DNA of 64,000 nt from Hydrotalea sandarakina (GCF_003254115.1 NZ_QKZV01000002.1:124001-188000); one strand, 5' to 3'. Positions 17,913 through 27,230 are shown, counted from the first letter of the stretch. Numbers and translations: made by a program. The notes: a model not told the origin generated them from the letters alone.

Positions 17913-18830
17913 ATGTTCATGAATAGGATTGTTTGCGGTTTGTTAGGTTTAAGTTTGTTATGGGGTGCTTGTCAGCAGCCGCAAAATGAACATGTTATTA
18001 CCGATACTCCATCCAGCGGAACTATACATATTAGTGTAGATGAAAGTTTTGAACCCGTTATTGAGCAACAAATTAAAGTGTACGAATCATCTTACCCTAA
18101 TGCACACATTATAGCAAAATACGAACCCGAAGTAGATTGTTTTAAAGATTTAATGAGCGATAGTACGCGCATGATTATTGTGGCACGTGGTTTAAATAAG
18201 CAAGAAGATTCTTTTTATTTAAATAAATTAGGCTTTAAACCATTATTTGGTATTATGGCTTTTGATGGTGTTGCCATTATTGTAAATCAAAATAATCCGG
18301 ACAGTGTTTTCACTTTAAAGGATTTAAAAGCCATTCTTTCGGGTCAAAAAAATATTCCGGTAGTAATGGATGGTACCAATGCAACAAGTACCGTTCGCTA
18401 TTTGCAAGATACCATATTACATGGAGCACCTTTTGGTAAAAATGTAATGGCGACAAATGGAAGCGATTCAGTGGTATCGGTAATTAAGCAAAGAAATGAT
18501 GCAATTGGTTTTGTTGGAATTAGTTGGGTGGGTAACCCTAACGAACCCAAACAAGTGGCCAACTTGAAAAAAATTAGATTAGGTTTGGTTGAATGCACAG
18601 CTTGTGGTGAAAAAGATGTATTTGTTAAACCATCGCAAGCAAGTATTACTTACGGGCAGTATCCGTTAACCCGACCTATATACTATATTTTAAAAGAAAA
18701 TGCAGTAGCATTAGGTACAGGATTTAAAAATTTTATGACTTTAGAACGTGGCCAATTAATTTTTAGAAGCGGTGGTTTAGCACCCGCAAAAATGGATTTG
18801 GTAAACCGAAAAAGTCAAATTGAAGAGTAA
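17913..18830 (+). CDS. PstS-like phosphate-type substrate-binding lipoprotein
   Basis: A 305-residue periplasmic binding protein of the PstS/PBP-like class with a lipoprotein signal (lipobox WGAC, Cys20). Features include the SGTIHISVDESFEPVIEQQI opening strand-helix, NATSTVRYLQDTIL in the middle and a C-terminal LTRPIYYILKEN segment seen in PstS relatives. No pstA, pstB or pstC genes are nearby, so it is unlikely to be part of a classical phosphate importer; it could be a sensor or partner of Ton machinery. It sits between a tiny membrane protein (gap four bases) and a TPR protein (gap 24 bases). Confidence 0.85.
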   Translation: MFMNRIVCGLLGLSLLWGACQQPQNEHVITDTPSSGTIHISVDESFEPVIEQQIKVYESSYPNAHIIAKYEPEVDCFKDLMSDSTRMIIVARGLNKQEDSFYLNKLGFKPLFGIMAFDGVAIIVNQNNPDSVFTLKDLKAILSGQKNIPVVMDGTNATSTVRYLQDTILHGAPFGKNVMATNGSDSVVSVIKQRNDAIGFVGISWVGNPNEPKQVANLKKIRLGLVECTACGEKDVFVKPSQASITYGQYPLTRPIYYILKENAVALGTGFKNFMTLERGQLIFRSGGLAPAKMDLVNRKSQIEE

Positions 18831-18854
18831 ACACAACCACAATAAACTTAAAGC

Positions 18855-20600
18855 ATGATGAAGAAAACAATTACTTTGCTAGTAGCAGCCTTTTTGGTTG
18901 TAAACGGCCTGGTGGCCCAATCAATGGCCGATGGAATTAATGATTTAAACTCATCGTTTAAAGTACAATCCGCTATTGATATTTTAAAGAAAATTTACGA
19001 CAGTAAACCTAAAGATCCACAAGCCATATATTGGTACGGACAGGCTTTAATTGGCGGAAATGAAGTAAGTAAAACACAAATGGAAGCTGCAAAAGCAGTT
19101 TACCAAAAAGCCTTAACAGACGGCGTTAATGAACCACTTATTTGGGTGGGTGTTGCACACATTGATTTGCTGGAAGGTGGCGATATTAATGCTGCTAAAC
19201 AAAAATTTGAGCAAGCCATTACAGCTACAACCCCAACAAAAGGTAAACACAAAGGCGAACCAAGTGTTGAAATTTTAGAAGCCATTGGACGTGCTAATGC
19301 CGATGGTGGCAGTAAAATTGGTGACCCCCAATATGGCATTGAAAAATTAAAACAAGCAGCAGCTCTCGATCCTAAAAATTCAATGGTATATGTTTACATG
19401 GGCATTTGCTATTTGAAATTAGGTGGTGAAAATGGTGGTGAAGCCGTAAAAGCATTTGAACAAGCTACGAATATTGATCCTAAAAACGTTTTGGCTTATT
19501 ATAGAATTGGAATGGTTTATTTAAGTCAGAATAATGAAGATGCCTTCATGCCTGCATTTGGAAAAGCCATTGATGTTGACCCAACTTTCCCTGATACATA
19601 TTTGGCTTTATTTGAATACTATAAGAACAGGAATGTGGATATGGCCAAAACAAACTTAGACAAGTTTATTAAGTATGCTGATAAAGATCCACAAAATGAT
19701 TTTTATTTAGCTGACTATTTGTATCAAGCAGGTAAGTATCAAGAGTCATTGGCTAAAGAAAAAGAAATTCAACAATCAATTGGCGGCAGTACCGATCAAT
19801 TACCCGGATTAAATTTGTTGTATGCATACAACTACTACAAATTGGGTGATTCTATCCAAGCTAAACAAAATATTGAAAAATATTTTAAATTAGAACCTAC
19901 TGATAAAATTAAACCTGCCGATTATGAATTAGCAGTTAAAATTTATTCTAAGTTTCCGGAAAGTGCCAATGATGCAGTGAAATACATTGATGCTGCCATT
20001 CAAACCGATACCTCAAAAGTGAATAAAATTAATTATATGACGCAGGCTGCCGATTTAATGGCAAAAGCAAAAAATTATAAAGCTGAATTAGATTGGCTTT
20101 TGAAGGCGCAAGCTTTAAAAGGTACTTGGAGTGAATATGATTATTATAACATATCGAATGTAGCATATCAGGCTGCTGATTATCCTAAAGTAATGGAAGT
20201 TGCCGCTAATTACATTAAAGCATTCCCCGATAAACCACAAGGTTATTATTTCAATGTAATGGCTGCTAAAGCTTTAGATACAACTACCAACCCCGGTATT
20301 GCTATCCCGGCATTACAACAACAAATTGATTATTTAATGAAGGATAGCGTAAAAAATCAACGCTTCATTGTAATTGACTATTATTACATGATGGGTTATT
20401 ATAATGACCGTGCTAAAGATTATGCCAAGGCTTTAGATATATGCGATAAAATTTTGGCCTTAATTCCAAATGATCCGGAAATGCTTAAAATTAGATCAGT
20501 GATTGAAAAGAATATGAAGGATAATTTGAAATTCCAAAAATCGGCTTCTGACAGTACGGGCACAAAAGCCGCTGCCGGCGCCGGTGGAACTAAAAATTAG
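18855..20600 (+). CDS. Secreted tetratricopeptide-repeat protein
   Basis: A 581-residue protein with an N-terminal signal peptide (cleavage near LVAQSMA) followed by many TPR units over almost the whole length; clear copies include NSMVYVYMGICYLKLGGENG and NVLAYYRIGMVYLSQNNEDA. A low-complexity Ala/Gly/Thr tail closes it. TPR arrays mediate protein-protein contacts in the periplasm. It follows the PstS-like gene by 24 bases and is followed by a strong terminator, so it ends that operon. Confidence 0.88.
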   Translation: MMKKTITLLVAAFLVVNGLVAQSMADGINDLNSSFKVQSAIDILKKIYDSKPKDPQAIYWYGQALIGGNEVSKTQMEAAKAVYQKALTDGVNEPLIWVGVAHIDLLEGGDINAAKQKFEQAITATTPTKGKHKGEPSVEILEAIGRANADGGSKIGDPQYGIEKLKQAAALDPKNSMVYVYMGICYLKLGGENGGEAVKAFEQATNIDPKNVLAYYRIGMVYLSQNNEDAFMPAFGKAIDVDPTFPDTYLALFEYYKNRNVDMAKTNLDKFIKYADKDPQNDFYLADYLYQAGKYQESLAKEKEIQQSIGGSTDQLPGLNLLYAYNYYKLGDSIQAKQNIEKYFKLEPTDKIKPADYELAVKIYSKFPESANDAVKYIDAAIQTDTSKVNKINYMTQAADLMAKAKNYKAELDWLLKAQALKGTWSEYDYYNISNVAYQAADYPKVMEVAANYIKAFPDKPQGYYFNVMAAKALDTTTNPGIAIPALQQQIDYLMKDSVKNQRFIVIDYYYMMGYYNDRAKDYAKALDICDKILALIPNDPEMLKIRSVIEKNMKDNLKFQKSASDSTGTKAAAGAGGTKN

Positions 20601-20626
20601 TATTTATAAAATTTATGTTGGGAAGG

Positions 20627-20660
20627 TAAGGGACAGTTTATCTGTCCCTTATTTTTTTTC
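20627..20660 (+). terminator. Intrinsic terminator after the TPR gene
   Basis: Perfect ten-base stem (20627-20636 with 20642-20651), loop TTTAT, followed by a run of eight T. Confidence 0.88.
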
Positions 20661-20873
20661 ACGCAAGTGTAAAACTCTTTTACGGAAATTACTTAGTTAA
20701 TTAAATCAAAAGTTTTTCCGCTTCTCATGTTACCGAAAATTAAAGTAAACTTACACCAGTGTACATGAAAAGTTTATGAACCTTCCTTGTTTTTTTGATA
20801 TAAATTAAAAAAAATATCAAGTGGCATGAACCTTATAAAAATCGTGTACATTTATTGTATTAATATTTTTTAT

Positions 20874-22049
20874 ATGAAAAAATACTTATTGTTTACTGCA
20901 CTTTTCATTTTAACAATTGAGGCAAGTTGGTCACAACAAAATATTTTTCGCACTTCCAACATTATTTCTCCGGAAATGAATGCTAATCATACAGTTACTT
21001 TTCGCCTATTAGCACCTGAGGCAAAAACAATTACAATTACAGGCGATTGGCTTCCTATGCAAGGTTATATGCGAACCCCGGCGCCTTTGGTAAAAGGTGA
21101 TAGCGGAATGTGGACATATACTTCGCCTGTTCTGCCATCTGATTTATATAGTTACACCTTTAGTGTTGATGGTGTAAGATGTATTGATCCTAACAATGCC
21201 TATGTTTTGCGTGATGTAGCCAATATTTTCAGCTTTTTTATTGTAGGCGGCGGAAAAGGCAATGATTTTATGGTAAATGAAGTACCGCATGGAACTGTTA
21301 GCCATCCTTGGTACCCATCGCCCGGAAATAAAATGACACGAAGAATAACCATATATACTCCCCCCGGGTATGAAAACAGTAATGAAAAATACCCTGTTTT
21401 GTATTTATTACATGGTATTGGTGGTGATGAAGATGCTTGGGGTGGCTTAGGAAGAACTGCAGAAATTATGGACAACCTAATAGCGCAGAAAAAAGCAGTA
21501 CCAATGATTGTTGTAATGCCCAATGGAAATGTTTCTCAGGAAGCTGCTCCCGGCGAAGGAAGTGAAGGCATGGTAAAACCTTCTTTTATGTTGCCGCATA
21601 CTATGGATGGAAAATTTGAGGAGACCTTTCCCGATATCATGAAATTTGTTGAAAGTAATTATAGGGTAAAGGCAAATAAAGAAAACAGGGCAATAGCAGG
21701 ATTGTCAATGGGCGGTTTCCATACTGCTTTTATTTCTCGCTACTATCCCAATACTTTTGACTATATTGGGTTATTCTCACCCGCGTTAAATGTAAAGTCT
21801 GAGCAAGCAGCAGTTACCCCGGTATATCAAGATATAGATCAAAAATTGCAGCAACAAATGCACAATGGGTATAAATTATACTGGATTGCTATTGGTAAAG
21901 ATGATTTCTTATATAAAAATGTGGAAGAATACCGGAAAAAACTTGATGGCATGGGTATGAAATATGAGTATATGGAAAGTAGCGGTGGCCATACATGGAC
22001 CAATTGGCGTGATTATTTGCTGGTGTTTGCTCAAAAATTGTTCAAGTAA
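20874..22049 (+). CDS. Secreted esterase, enterochelin-esterase-like (E-set + Esterase D)
   Basis: An alpha/beta-hydrolase of 391 residues. The ATG at 20874 gives a signal peptide (MKKYLLFTALFILTIEASWS); the 48 bases upstream that stay open would hide it. An N-terminal early-set/CBM48-like domain (about 35-125, FRLLAPEAKTITITGDW) precedes the esterase domain with oxyanion segment YPVLYLLHGIGGDEDAW, nucleophile Ser278 in GLSMGG, Asp343/344 in GKDDFLY and His373 in SGGHTW. This architecture occurs in xylan feruloyl or acetyl esterases and in siderophore esterases. No sugar-utilisation genes flank it, so the substrate remains open. Confidence 0.9.
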   Translation: MKKYLLFTALFILTIEASWSQQNIFRTSNIISPEMNANHTVTFRLLAPEAKTITITGDWLPMQGYMRTPAPLVKGDSGMWTYTSPVLPSDLYSYTFSVDGVRCIDPNNAYVLRDVANIFSFFIVGGGKGNDFMVNEVPHGTVSHPWYPSPGNKMTRRITIYTPPGYENSNEKYPVLYLLHGIGGDEDAWGGLGRTAEIMDNLIAQKKAVPMIVVMPNGNVSQEAAPGEGSEGMVKPSFMLPHTMDGKFEETFPDIMKFVESNYRVKANKENRAIAGLSMGGFHTAFISRYYPNTFDYIGLFSPALNVKSEQAAVTPVYQDIDQKLQQQMHNGYKLYWIAIGKDDFLYKNVEEYRKKLDGMGMKYEYMESSGGHTWTNWRDYLLVFAQKLFK

Positions 22050-22167
22050 TGGGTGCTTCACCGATGAAAGCAACACTTTAATATCCAAAGCTAAGTTTTG
22101 GCCGTTATTGAAATTAAGGTGTTGCTTTTATAATGCAATTCTTTTCCGTTTCAGTGTACCTGCATTC

Positions 22168-22215
22168 AGGGCAAATGTTGGCAAAATAAGTTTCCTACCA
22201 ACATTTGCCCTTTCT
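22168..22215 (+). terminator. Intrinsic terminator between esterase gene and nuoA
   Basis: Perfect 14-base inverted repeat (22168-22181 with 22198-22211) with a 16-base loop, followed by a T-rich stretch. It separates the esterase gene from the nuo operon. Confidence 0.75.
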
Positions 22216-22292
22216 TTCTAATGCTAAGCTTATAAATAGCTGAATATTATAAAAACTGCAAAAGAATAATGAAGGTATTAAATAGACTATCG

Positions 22293-22300
22293 TATTTTTG
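22293..22300 (+). promoter_or_regulatory. Candidate -7 box for the nuo operon (TATTTTTG)
   Basis: Exact TAnnTTTG match ending 19 bases before the nuoA ATG, downstream of the esterase terminator. The upstream TTTG element is poor. Confidence 0.45.
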
Positions 22301-22319
22301 CACCACATTTTAGAAGGTT

Positions 22320-22724
22320 ATGACAGGTTTATACACGCTTCTCCAAATTAATCAGCTCAACAATACAGCTGAAAACTACTTTCCCATAGGTGTTCAAATT
22401 ATTTTTGCTATTGGTTTTGTAGCTACCATGATAGGTTTGAGTGCTTTGGTAGGCCCTAAACGTAAAACAAGTGATAAGTTAGAAAACTTTTCCAGTGGTA
22501 TAGCCAGTCATGGCAATGCCCGTCAACCCATGGCTGTTAAATATTTTTTAATTGCCATTTTATTCGTTTTGTTCGATGTAGAGGTTATTTTTTTCTATCC
22601 TTATGCTGTAAACTTTAAATTTTTAGGCTGGGCAGGTTTTTGGGAAATAGTGCTATTTGTGGTTTTGTTCTTAATCGGCTTTATTTACATTATAAAAAAA
22701 GGTGCCCTTCAGTGGGAGGATTAA
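22320..22724 (+). CDS. nuoA: NADH-quinone oxidoreductase subunit A
   Basis: A 134-residue membrane subunit of complex I with three transmembrane helices and the family block KRKTSDKLENFSSGIASHGN followed by FLIAILFVLFDVEVIFFYPY, whose acidic residues line the quinone-side cavity. First gene of a complete nuoA-N run. A 135-base spacer to nuoB is unusual and holds hairpins and a small reading frame described separately. Confidence 0.97.
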   Translation: MTGLYTLLQINQLNNTAENYFPIGVQIIFAIGFVATMIGLSALVGPKRKTSDKLENFSSGIASHGNARQPMAVKYFLIAILFVLFDVEVIFFYPYAVNFKFLGWAGFWEIVLFVVLFLIGFIYIIKKGALQWED

Positions 22725-22729
22725 TTATA

Positions 22730-22780
22730 ATGGCTGTTTCAACTGAACACAAGTTGAAATGTTATATTAATGGAATTTGA
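22730..22780 (+). other. Putative 16-codon leader peptide frame
   Basis: An ATG-to-TGA frame of 16 codons begins five bases after the nuoA stop. GGAGGA at 22715-22720 sits nine bases upstream of its ATG, ideal Shine-Dalgarno spacing although such sites are rarely used in Bacteroidota. The peptide (MAVSTEHKLKCYINGI) is not rich in any one amino acid. Could be chance. Confidence 0.25.
22737..22759 (+). repeat. Perfect hairpin inside the nuoA-nuoB spacer
   Basis: TTTCAACT (22737-22744) and AGTTGAAA (22752-22759) are perfectly complementary around a seven-base loop. It lies inside the 16-codon frame. Confidence 0.55.
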
Positions 22781-22804
22781 GAATATCTCGAGTTTCGACA
22801 AAAT

Positions 22805-22836
22805 GACGAAAAACCCAATGTTTTCGTCTTTATTTA
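22805..22836 (+). terminator. Terminator/attenuator-like hairpin before nuoB
   Basis: GACGAAAA (22805-22812) and TTTTCGTC (22821-22828) form a perfect eight-base stem with an eight-base loop, followed by TTTATTTA. It stands 31 bases before the nuoB start, inside an operon, so partial termination or mRNA processing is possible. Confidence 0.5.
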
Positions 22837-22859
22837 GTTAATAATTTAATTTTTTAGGT

Positions 22860-23447
22860 ATGCGTCCGGTACGTTTTAATATTCATCCAAAACAAGGTGA
22901 GCCCAACAAATCTATTTTAATGACTGAAGCGCCGGAAGGCTATAGTGGACAAGGCTTCTTCACAACCAAATTAAGTGATGTTGTAGGGTTAGCACGCAAA
23001 AATTCCATATGGCCTTTGCCCTTTGCAACTTCTTGTTGTGGTATTGAATTTATGGCTACAATGGGTGCCCATTACGATTTAGCCCGTTTCGGTGCCGAAC
23101 GTGTGGGTTTCTCGCCTCGTCAATGCGATTTATTAATGGTAATGGGAACCATTGCCAAGAAAATGGCACCTGTTGTTAAGCAGGTTTATTTGCAAATGGC
23201 CGAGCCTCGCTGGGTTTTGAGCGTTGGTGCTTGTGCCAGCAGTGGGGGTATTTTTGATACCTATAGTGTTTTGCAGGGTATCGATCAAATTATTCCGGTT
23301 GATGTATATGTTCCGGGTTGCCCTCCTCGCCCGGAAGCTATATTAGATGGGTTCATGAAAATACAAGAGTTGGTGGGAAAAGAAAGCATTCGTCGCCGTA
23401 ATAGCCCTCAATATGCAGCTTTATTAGAAAGTTACGGTATTCAATAA
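22860..23447 (+). CDS. nuoB: NADH-quinone oxidoreductase subunit B
   Basis: A 195-residue peripheral-arm subunit that holds cluster N2, the last iron-sulfur centre before quinone. All four ligands are present: Cys59-Cys60 in ATSCCGIEFM, Cys125 in GACASSGG and Cys154 in VPGCPPRPEA. Length is normal. It begins 135 bases after nuoA and 48 bases before nuoC. Confidence 0.98.
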   Translation: MRPVRFNIHPKQGEPNKSILMTEAPEGYSGQGFFTTKLSDVVGLARKNSIWPLPFATSCCGIEFMATMGAHYDLARFGAERVGFSPRQCDLLMVMGTIAKKMAPVVKQVYLQMAEPRWVLSVGACASSGGIFDTYSVLQGIDQIIPVDVYVPGCPPRPEAILDGFMKIQELVGKESIRRRNSPQYAALLESYGIQ

Positions 23448-23495
23448 TATTCCATTCATTATTGCACGGCACGTTAGTAAAAGAAACAATTAATT

Positions 23496-24014
23496 ATGGC
23501 ATTAACCAACGAAATAATTCAACAGCAATTAACCGAAAAGTTCGGCGACCAGGTATATAATTTTGAATCGCCTTTTGGGTTGCTGACTTTTCAATCGCCA
23601 AAAGAAATGAATTTAAAAGTACTGCAGTTTTTGTATGAAAATGAAAACTTGCAGTTTACTTTTTTAACCGATTTATGTGCAGTACATTATCCCGACAATA
23701 AAGGTCAGGAATTGGCAGTCGTTTACTTGTTGCATAATTTACGCGAAAACATTAGGGTTCGTTATAAAATTTTTACCGACATACAACAACCCGATATTTT
23801 TACGGCAACCAAATTGTTTGAAGCGGCCAATTGGATGGAAAGAGAAACTTATGATTTTTTTGGTGTAAACTTTATTGGCCACCCAAATTTAAAACGTGTT
23901 TTAAATGCCGATGAAATGGATTATTTCCCATTAAGAAAAGAATATCCATTAGAAGACCAAACGCGTATTGATAAAGATGATGCTATGTTTGGCCGCGGAG
24001 GTTCAATATTTTAA
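23496..24014 (+). CDS. nuoC: NADH-quinone oxidoreductase subunit C
   Basis: A 172-residue 30-kDa-type subunit of the hydrophilic arm. The signature is near the C-terminus: ANWMERETYDFFGVNFIGHP then LRKEYPLEDQ. NuoC and NuoD are separate proteins here, not fused as in E. coli. It supports the quinone-binding module with NuoB and NuoD. Confidence 0.97.
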   Translation: MALTNEIIQQQLTEKFGDQVYNFESPFGLLTFQSPKEMNLKVLQFLYENENLQFTFLTDLCAVHYPDNKGQELAVVYLLHNLRENIRVRYKIFTDIQQPDIFTATKLFEAANWMERETYDFFGVNFIGHPNLKRVLNADEMDYFPLRKEYPLEDQTRIDKDDAMFGRGGSIF

Positions 24015-24069
24015 ATCCAATTGAAAATGCAGTTTGAAAAAATTGCTTCTTCAATTTAATTGATATATT

Positions 24070-25311
24070 ATGTTGGAAACAAAAGAAATGCAACCACATC
24101 ACGTTAAATTACCCGATGGTTCCATTGAAAAATTAACCACCACTCTTAATTTGGGGCCTACTCACCCCGCAACGCATGGTGTGTTTCAAAATATTCTTGA
24201 GTTAGACGGTGAAAGAATTGTTTCTGCCGAACAAACAGTAGGTTATATTCATCGTGCTTTCGAAAAATTAGCAGAACGCAGACCGCTTTACCAAATTACC
24301 CCTATTACCGATAGGTTAAATTATTGCAGCAGCCCACTCAATAATATGGGTTGGCATATGACCTGTGAAAAATTATTGGGGGTAAAAACTCCCAAAAGGG
24401 TTGATTATTTACGCATTATCATCATGGAATTGGCGCGTATTTCTGACCACTTAATTTGTAATTCTATTGTTGGGGTTGATAGTGGTGCTTACACCGGTTT
24501 CTTATATGTAATGCAATATCGTGAACTGATTTATGAAATTTATGAAGAAGTTTGTGGTTCGCGGCTAACTACTAACATTGGTCGTATTGGTGGCTTTGAA
24601 CGTAATTTTTCCGATACCGCTTTTCAAAAACTAGAAAAATTTTTGCGTGAATATCCTAAGGTTTTAAAAGAATTTGAAAACTTGTTTACACGCAACCGCA
24701 TTTTCATGGATCGCTTAAAAAATACCGGCGGTATTAGTGCTGAACGTGCTTTGAATTATGGATTTACCGGTCCTAATTTGCGTGCAGCCGGGGTTGATTA
24801 CGATGTGCGGGTGCACAATCCATATAGCAGTTACGAAGATTTTGAATTTACGGTACCGGTAGGCAGTACCGGCGACAATTATGACCGCTTTTTGGTTCGA
24901 AATGCGGAAATGTGGCAAAGCTTAAGTTTAATTGAGCAAGCCTATAGAAAAGTACAGGAATTTAAAGGCGCTGAAGCAGAAGTTTACCATGCTGACGCAC
25001 CTGCTTATTATTTGCCCGAGAAAAAAGATGTGTACACCAAAATGGAGCAATTAATATGGCATTTCAAAATAATTATGGGCGAAACTGAAATTCCTAAAGG
25101 CGAGGTATATCATAGTGTAGAAGGAGCGAACGGTGAATTAGGGTTTTATTTAATTAGCGATGGAGGAAGAACACCATATCGCCTACATTTTAGGCGCCCA
25201 AGCTTCATTTATTATCAGGCTTACAGCGAACTTACAAAAGGTAGCATGTTAAGTGATGCTATTATAACCATGAGTAGTTTAAACCTGATTGCAGGCGAAT
25301 TAGACGCATAA
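24070..25311 (+). CDS. nuoD: NADH-quinone oxidoreductase subunit D
   Basis: A 413-residue 49-kDa-type subunit that builds the quinone site with NuoB. The family marker LGPTHPATHGVFQNILELDG is at the N-terminus, with RRPLYQITPITDRLNYCSS following and GRTPYRLHFRRPSF near the end. It descends from hydrogenase large subunits but, as expected, lacks the nickel-binding cysteines. Length typical; separate from nuoC. Confidence 0.98.
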   Translation: MLETKEMQPHHVKLPDGSIEKLTTTLNLGPTHPATHGVFQNILELDGERIVSAEQTVGYIHRAFEKLAERRPLYQITPITDRLNYCSSPLNNMGWHMTCEKLLGVKTPKRVDYLRIIIMELARISDHLICNSIVGVDSGAYTGFLYVMQYRELIYEIYEEVCGSRLTTNIGRIGGFERNFSDTAFQKLEKFLREYPKVLKEFENLFTRNRIFMDRLKNTGGISAERALNYGFTGPNLRAAGVDYDVRVHNPYSSYEDFEFTVPVGSTGDNYDRFLVRNAEMWQSLSLIEQAYRKVQEFKGAEAEVYHADAPAYYLPEKKDVYTKMEQLIWHFKIIMGETEIPKGEVYHSVEGANGELGFYLISDGGRTPYRLHFRRPSFIYYQAYSELTKGSMLSDAIITMSSLNLIAGELDA

Positions 25312-25336
25312 ATTTTAACCATAAAATTATATCGTA

Positions 25337-25837
25337 GTGGTACAATTTTCAGAACAGCAAATGCAAGAATTTAACCGACTGGTAAAACGTTATCCGGAAG
25401 GAAAACAAAAAAGTGCACTGTTACCGGTGTTGCATTTGGCGCAGGAAAGTTTCGGTGGTTGGCTAAGTGTTGAAACGATGGATTATGTTGCAAACTTGCT
25501 ACACTTAGAACCTATTGAAGTTTATGAAGTAGCTACTTTTTACAGCATGTTTAATACGCAACCGGTAGGAAAGTATATGTTTGAGGTTTGCCAAACCGGG
25601 CCGTGTATGTTAAATGGTAGCGATGATATTATAGCATATATAAAAGAAAAGTTAGGCATTAATGTAGGCGAAACCACACCTGATGGGATGTTTACTTTAA
25701 AAACAGTTGAGTGCTTGGGTGCATGTGGTTATGCCCCTATGATGCAGCTGGGTAAACATTATCGCGAACATTTAACCAAAGAAAAAGTAGATGCCATTAT
25801 TGAAGAATGCAGAAACAATGCTGCACGAAACAATTAA
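25337..25837 (+). CDS. nuoE: NADH-quinone oxidoreductase subunit E
   Basis: A 166-residue 24-kDa-type subunit with a thioredoxin-like fold carrying the [2Fe-2S] cluster N1a. Ligands are Cys85 and Cys90 (CQTGPC) and Cys126 and Cys130 (CLGAC). The start is a GTG at 25337, since no ATG is available before the conserved region; initiation at GTG is unusual within this operon. Works with NuoF in NADH oxidation. Confidence 0.97.
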   Translation: MVQFSEQQMQEFNRLVKRYPEGKQKSALLPVLHLAQESFGGWLSVETMDYVANLLHLEPIEVYEVATFYSMFNTQPVGKYMFEVCQTGPCMLNGSDDIIAYIKEKLGINVGETTPDGMFTLKTVECLGACGYAPMMQLGKHYREHLTKEKVDAIIEECRNNAARNN

Positions 25838-25871
25838 TGGAATCATTCATTCACATTATTAGTAATTACCA

Positions 25872-27230
25872 ATGGGCGTAAAATTATTATTAGCAAAAGC
25901 GCATGTTGAAGGCATCAAAAACTATGATGTTTACAGACGCGAAGGTGGTTATCAATCAGTTGAAAAAGCACTGAAAACCATGACTCCCGAAGCTGTTGTT
26001 GAGGAAGTAAAAAAAAGCGGTTTAAGGGGACGTGGCGGTGCCGGTTTTCCTACCGGTATGAAATGGAGCTTTATTGCTAAACCGGAAGGCGTACCTCGCC
26101 ATTTGGTTTGTAATGCCGATGAAAGTGAACCCGGTACATTTAAAGACCGCTACTTAATGGAACACATTCCACACCTTTTAATTGAAGGCTTAATTGTTTC
26201 ATCATACGCATTGGGTTCCAACGATACCTATATCTATATTCGGGGTGAATATGCTTGGATTGTAGATATTTTAGAAAAAGCAATTGCTGAAGCCCATCAA
26301 AATGGTTGGTTAGGAAAAAATATTTTAGGTTCAGGTTTTGATTGTAATATACACGTTCAAAGAGGAGCCGGTGCTTACATATGTGGTGAAGAAACCGCAT
26401 TATTGGAATCGCTGGAAGGCAAGCGAGGCAACCCTCGAATTAAGCCTCCTTTTCCTGCCGTAAAAGGTTTGTGGGAAAGGCCAACGGTTGTGAATAATGT
26501 AGAATCATTAGCAGCCGTAGTGCCCATTATCAATATGGGCGGCGAAGAATATGCCAAAATTGGGGTTGGTCGTTCCACCGGTACCAAACTAATTTCTGCC
26601 TGCGGCAACATTAATAAACCGGGTGTATATGAAATAGATATGACTATTAGTGTTGAAGAATTCATATACAGCGATGAATATTGCGGTGGTATTAAAAATG
26701 GGAAACGCTTAAAAGCTTGTATTCCCGGTGGTTCTTCTGTACCTATTTTGCCTGCCAATTTGTTATTGAAAACGGCTAAAGGTGAAACCCGTTACATGAA
26801 CTACGAAAGTTTAAGTGATGGCGGTTTTGCAACCGGAAGTATGATGGGAAGCGGCGGTTTTATTGTGTTAGATGAAGATCAGTGCATTGTAAAACATACT
26901 TATACCTTAGCTCGCTTTTATCGCCATGAAAGTTGCGGACAATGTTCACCTTGCCGCGAAGGAACCGGTTGGATGGAAAAACTGTTGTTGCGCTTAGATA
27001 AAGGGGAAGGGAAAATGAGTGACATTGATTTGTTGTGGGAAATCCAAAGCAAAATTGAAGGTAACACCATTTGCCCCTTAGGTGATGCTGCTGCTTGGCC
27101 CGTAGCTGCTGCAATACGTCATTTCCGCGATGAGTTTGAATGGCACGTGTTGCACCCGCACGAAGCTCAGGTACGAAATTTTGGATTGGCCCACTATGCC
27201 GATCCACTTCAAGTACCTGCCGGTGCTTAA
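25872..27230 (+). CDS. nuoF: NADH-quinone oxidoreductase subunit F
   Basis: A 452-residue 51-kDa-type subunit that binds NADH and FMN and carries cluster N3. The glycine-rich nucleotide region GLRGRGGAGFPTGMKWSF is near residue 50; FMN contacts include CNADESEPGTFKDR. N3 ligands are Cys355, Cys358 and Cys361 in SCGQCSPCREG and Cys401 in NTICPLGD. All catalytic features are intact, so electrons enter from NADH rather than ferredoxin. Confidence 0.98.
   Translation: MGVKLLLAKAHVEGIKNYDVYRREGGYQSVEKALKTMTPEAVVEEVKKSGLRGRGGAGFPTGMKWSFIAKPEGVPRHLVCNADESEPGTFKDRYLMEHIPHLLIEGLIVSSYALGSNDTYIYIRGEYAWIVDILEKAIAEAHQNGWLGKNILGSGFDCNIHVQRGAGAYICGEETALLESLEGKRGNPRIKPPFPAVKGLWERPTVVNNVESLAAVVPIINMGGEEYAKIGVGRSTGTKLISACGNINKPGVYEIDMTISVEEFIYSDEYCGGIKNGKRLKACIPGGSSVPILPANLLLKTAKGETRYMNYESLSDGGFATGSMMGSGGFIVLDEDQCIVKHTYTLARFYRHESCGQCSPCREGTGWMEKLLLRLDKGEGKMSDIDLLWEIQSKIEGNTICPLGDAAAWPVAAAIRHFRDEFEWHVLHPHEAQVRNFGLAHYADPLQVPAGA

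Noticed and set aside
21964-22221. 85-codon frame at the end of the esterase gene
   Set aside because: It overlaps the esterase in another frame and runs through the terminator hairpin.
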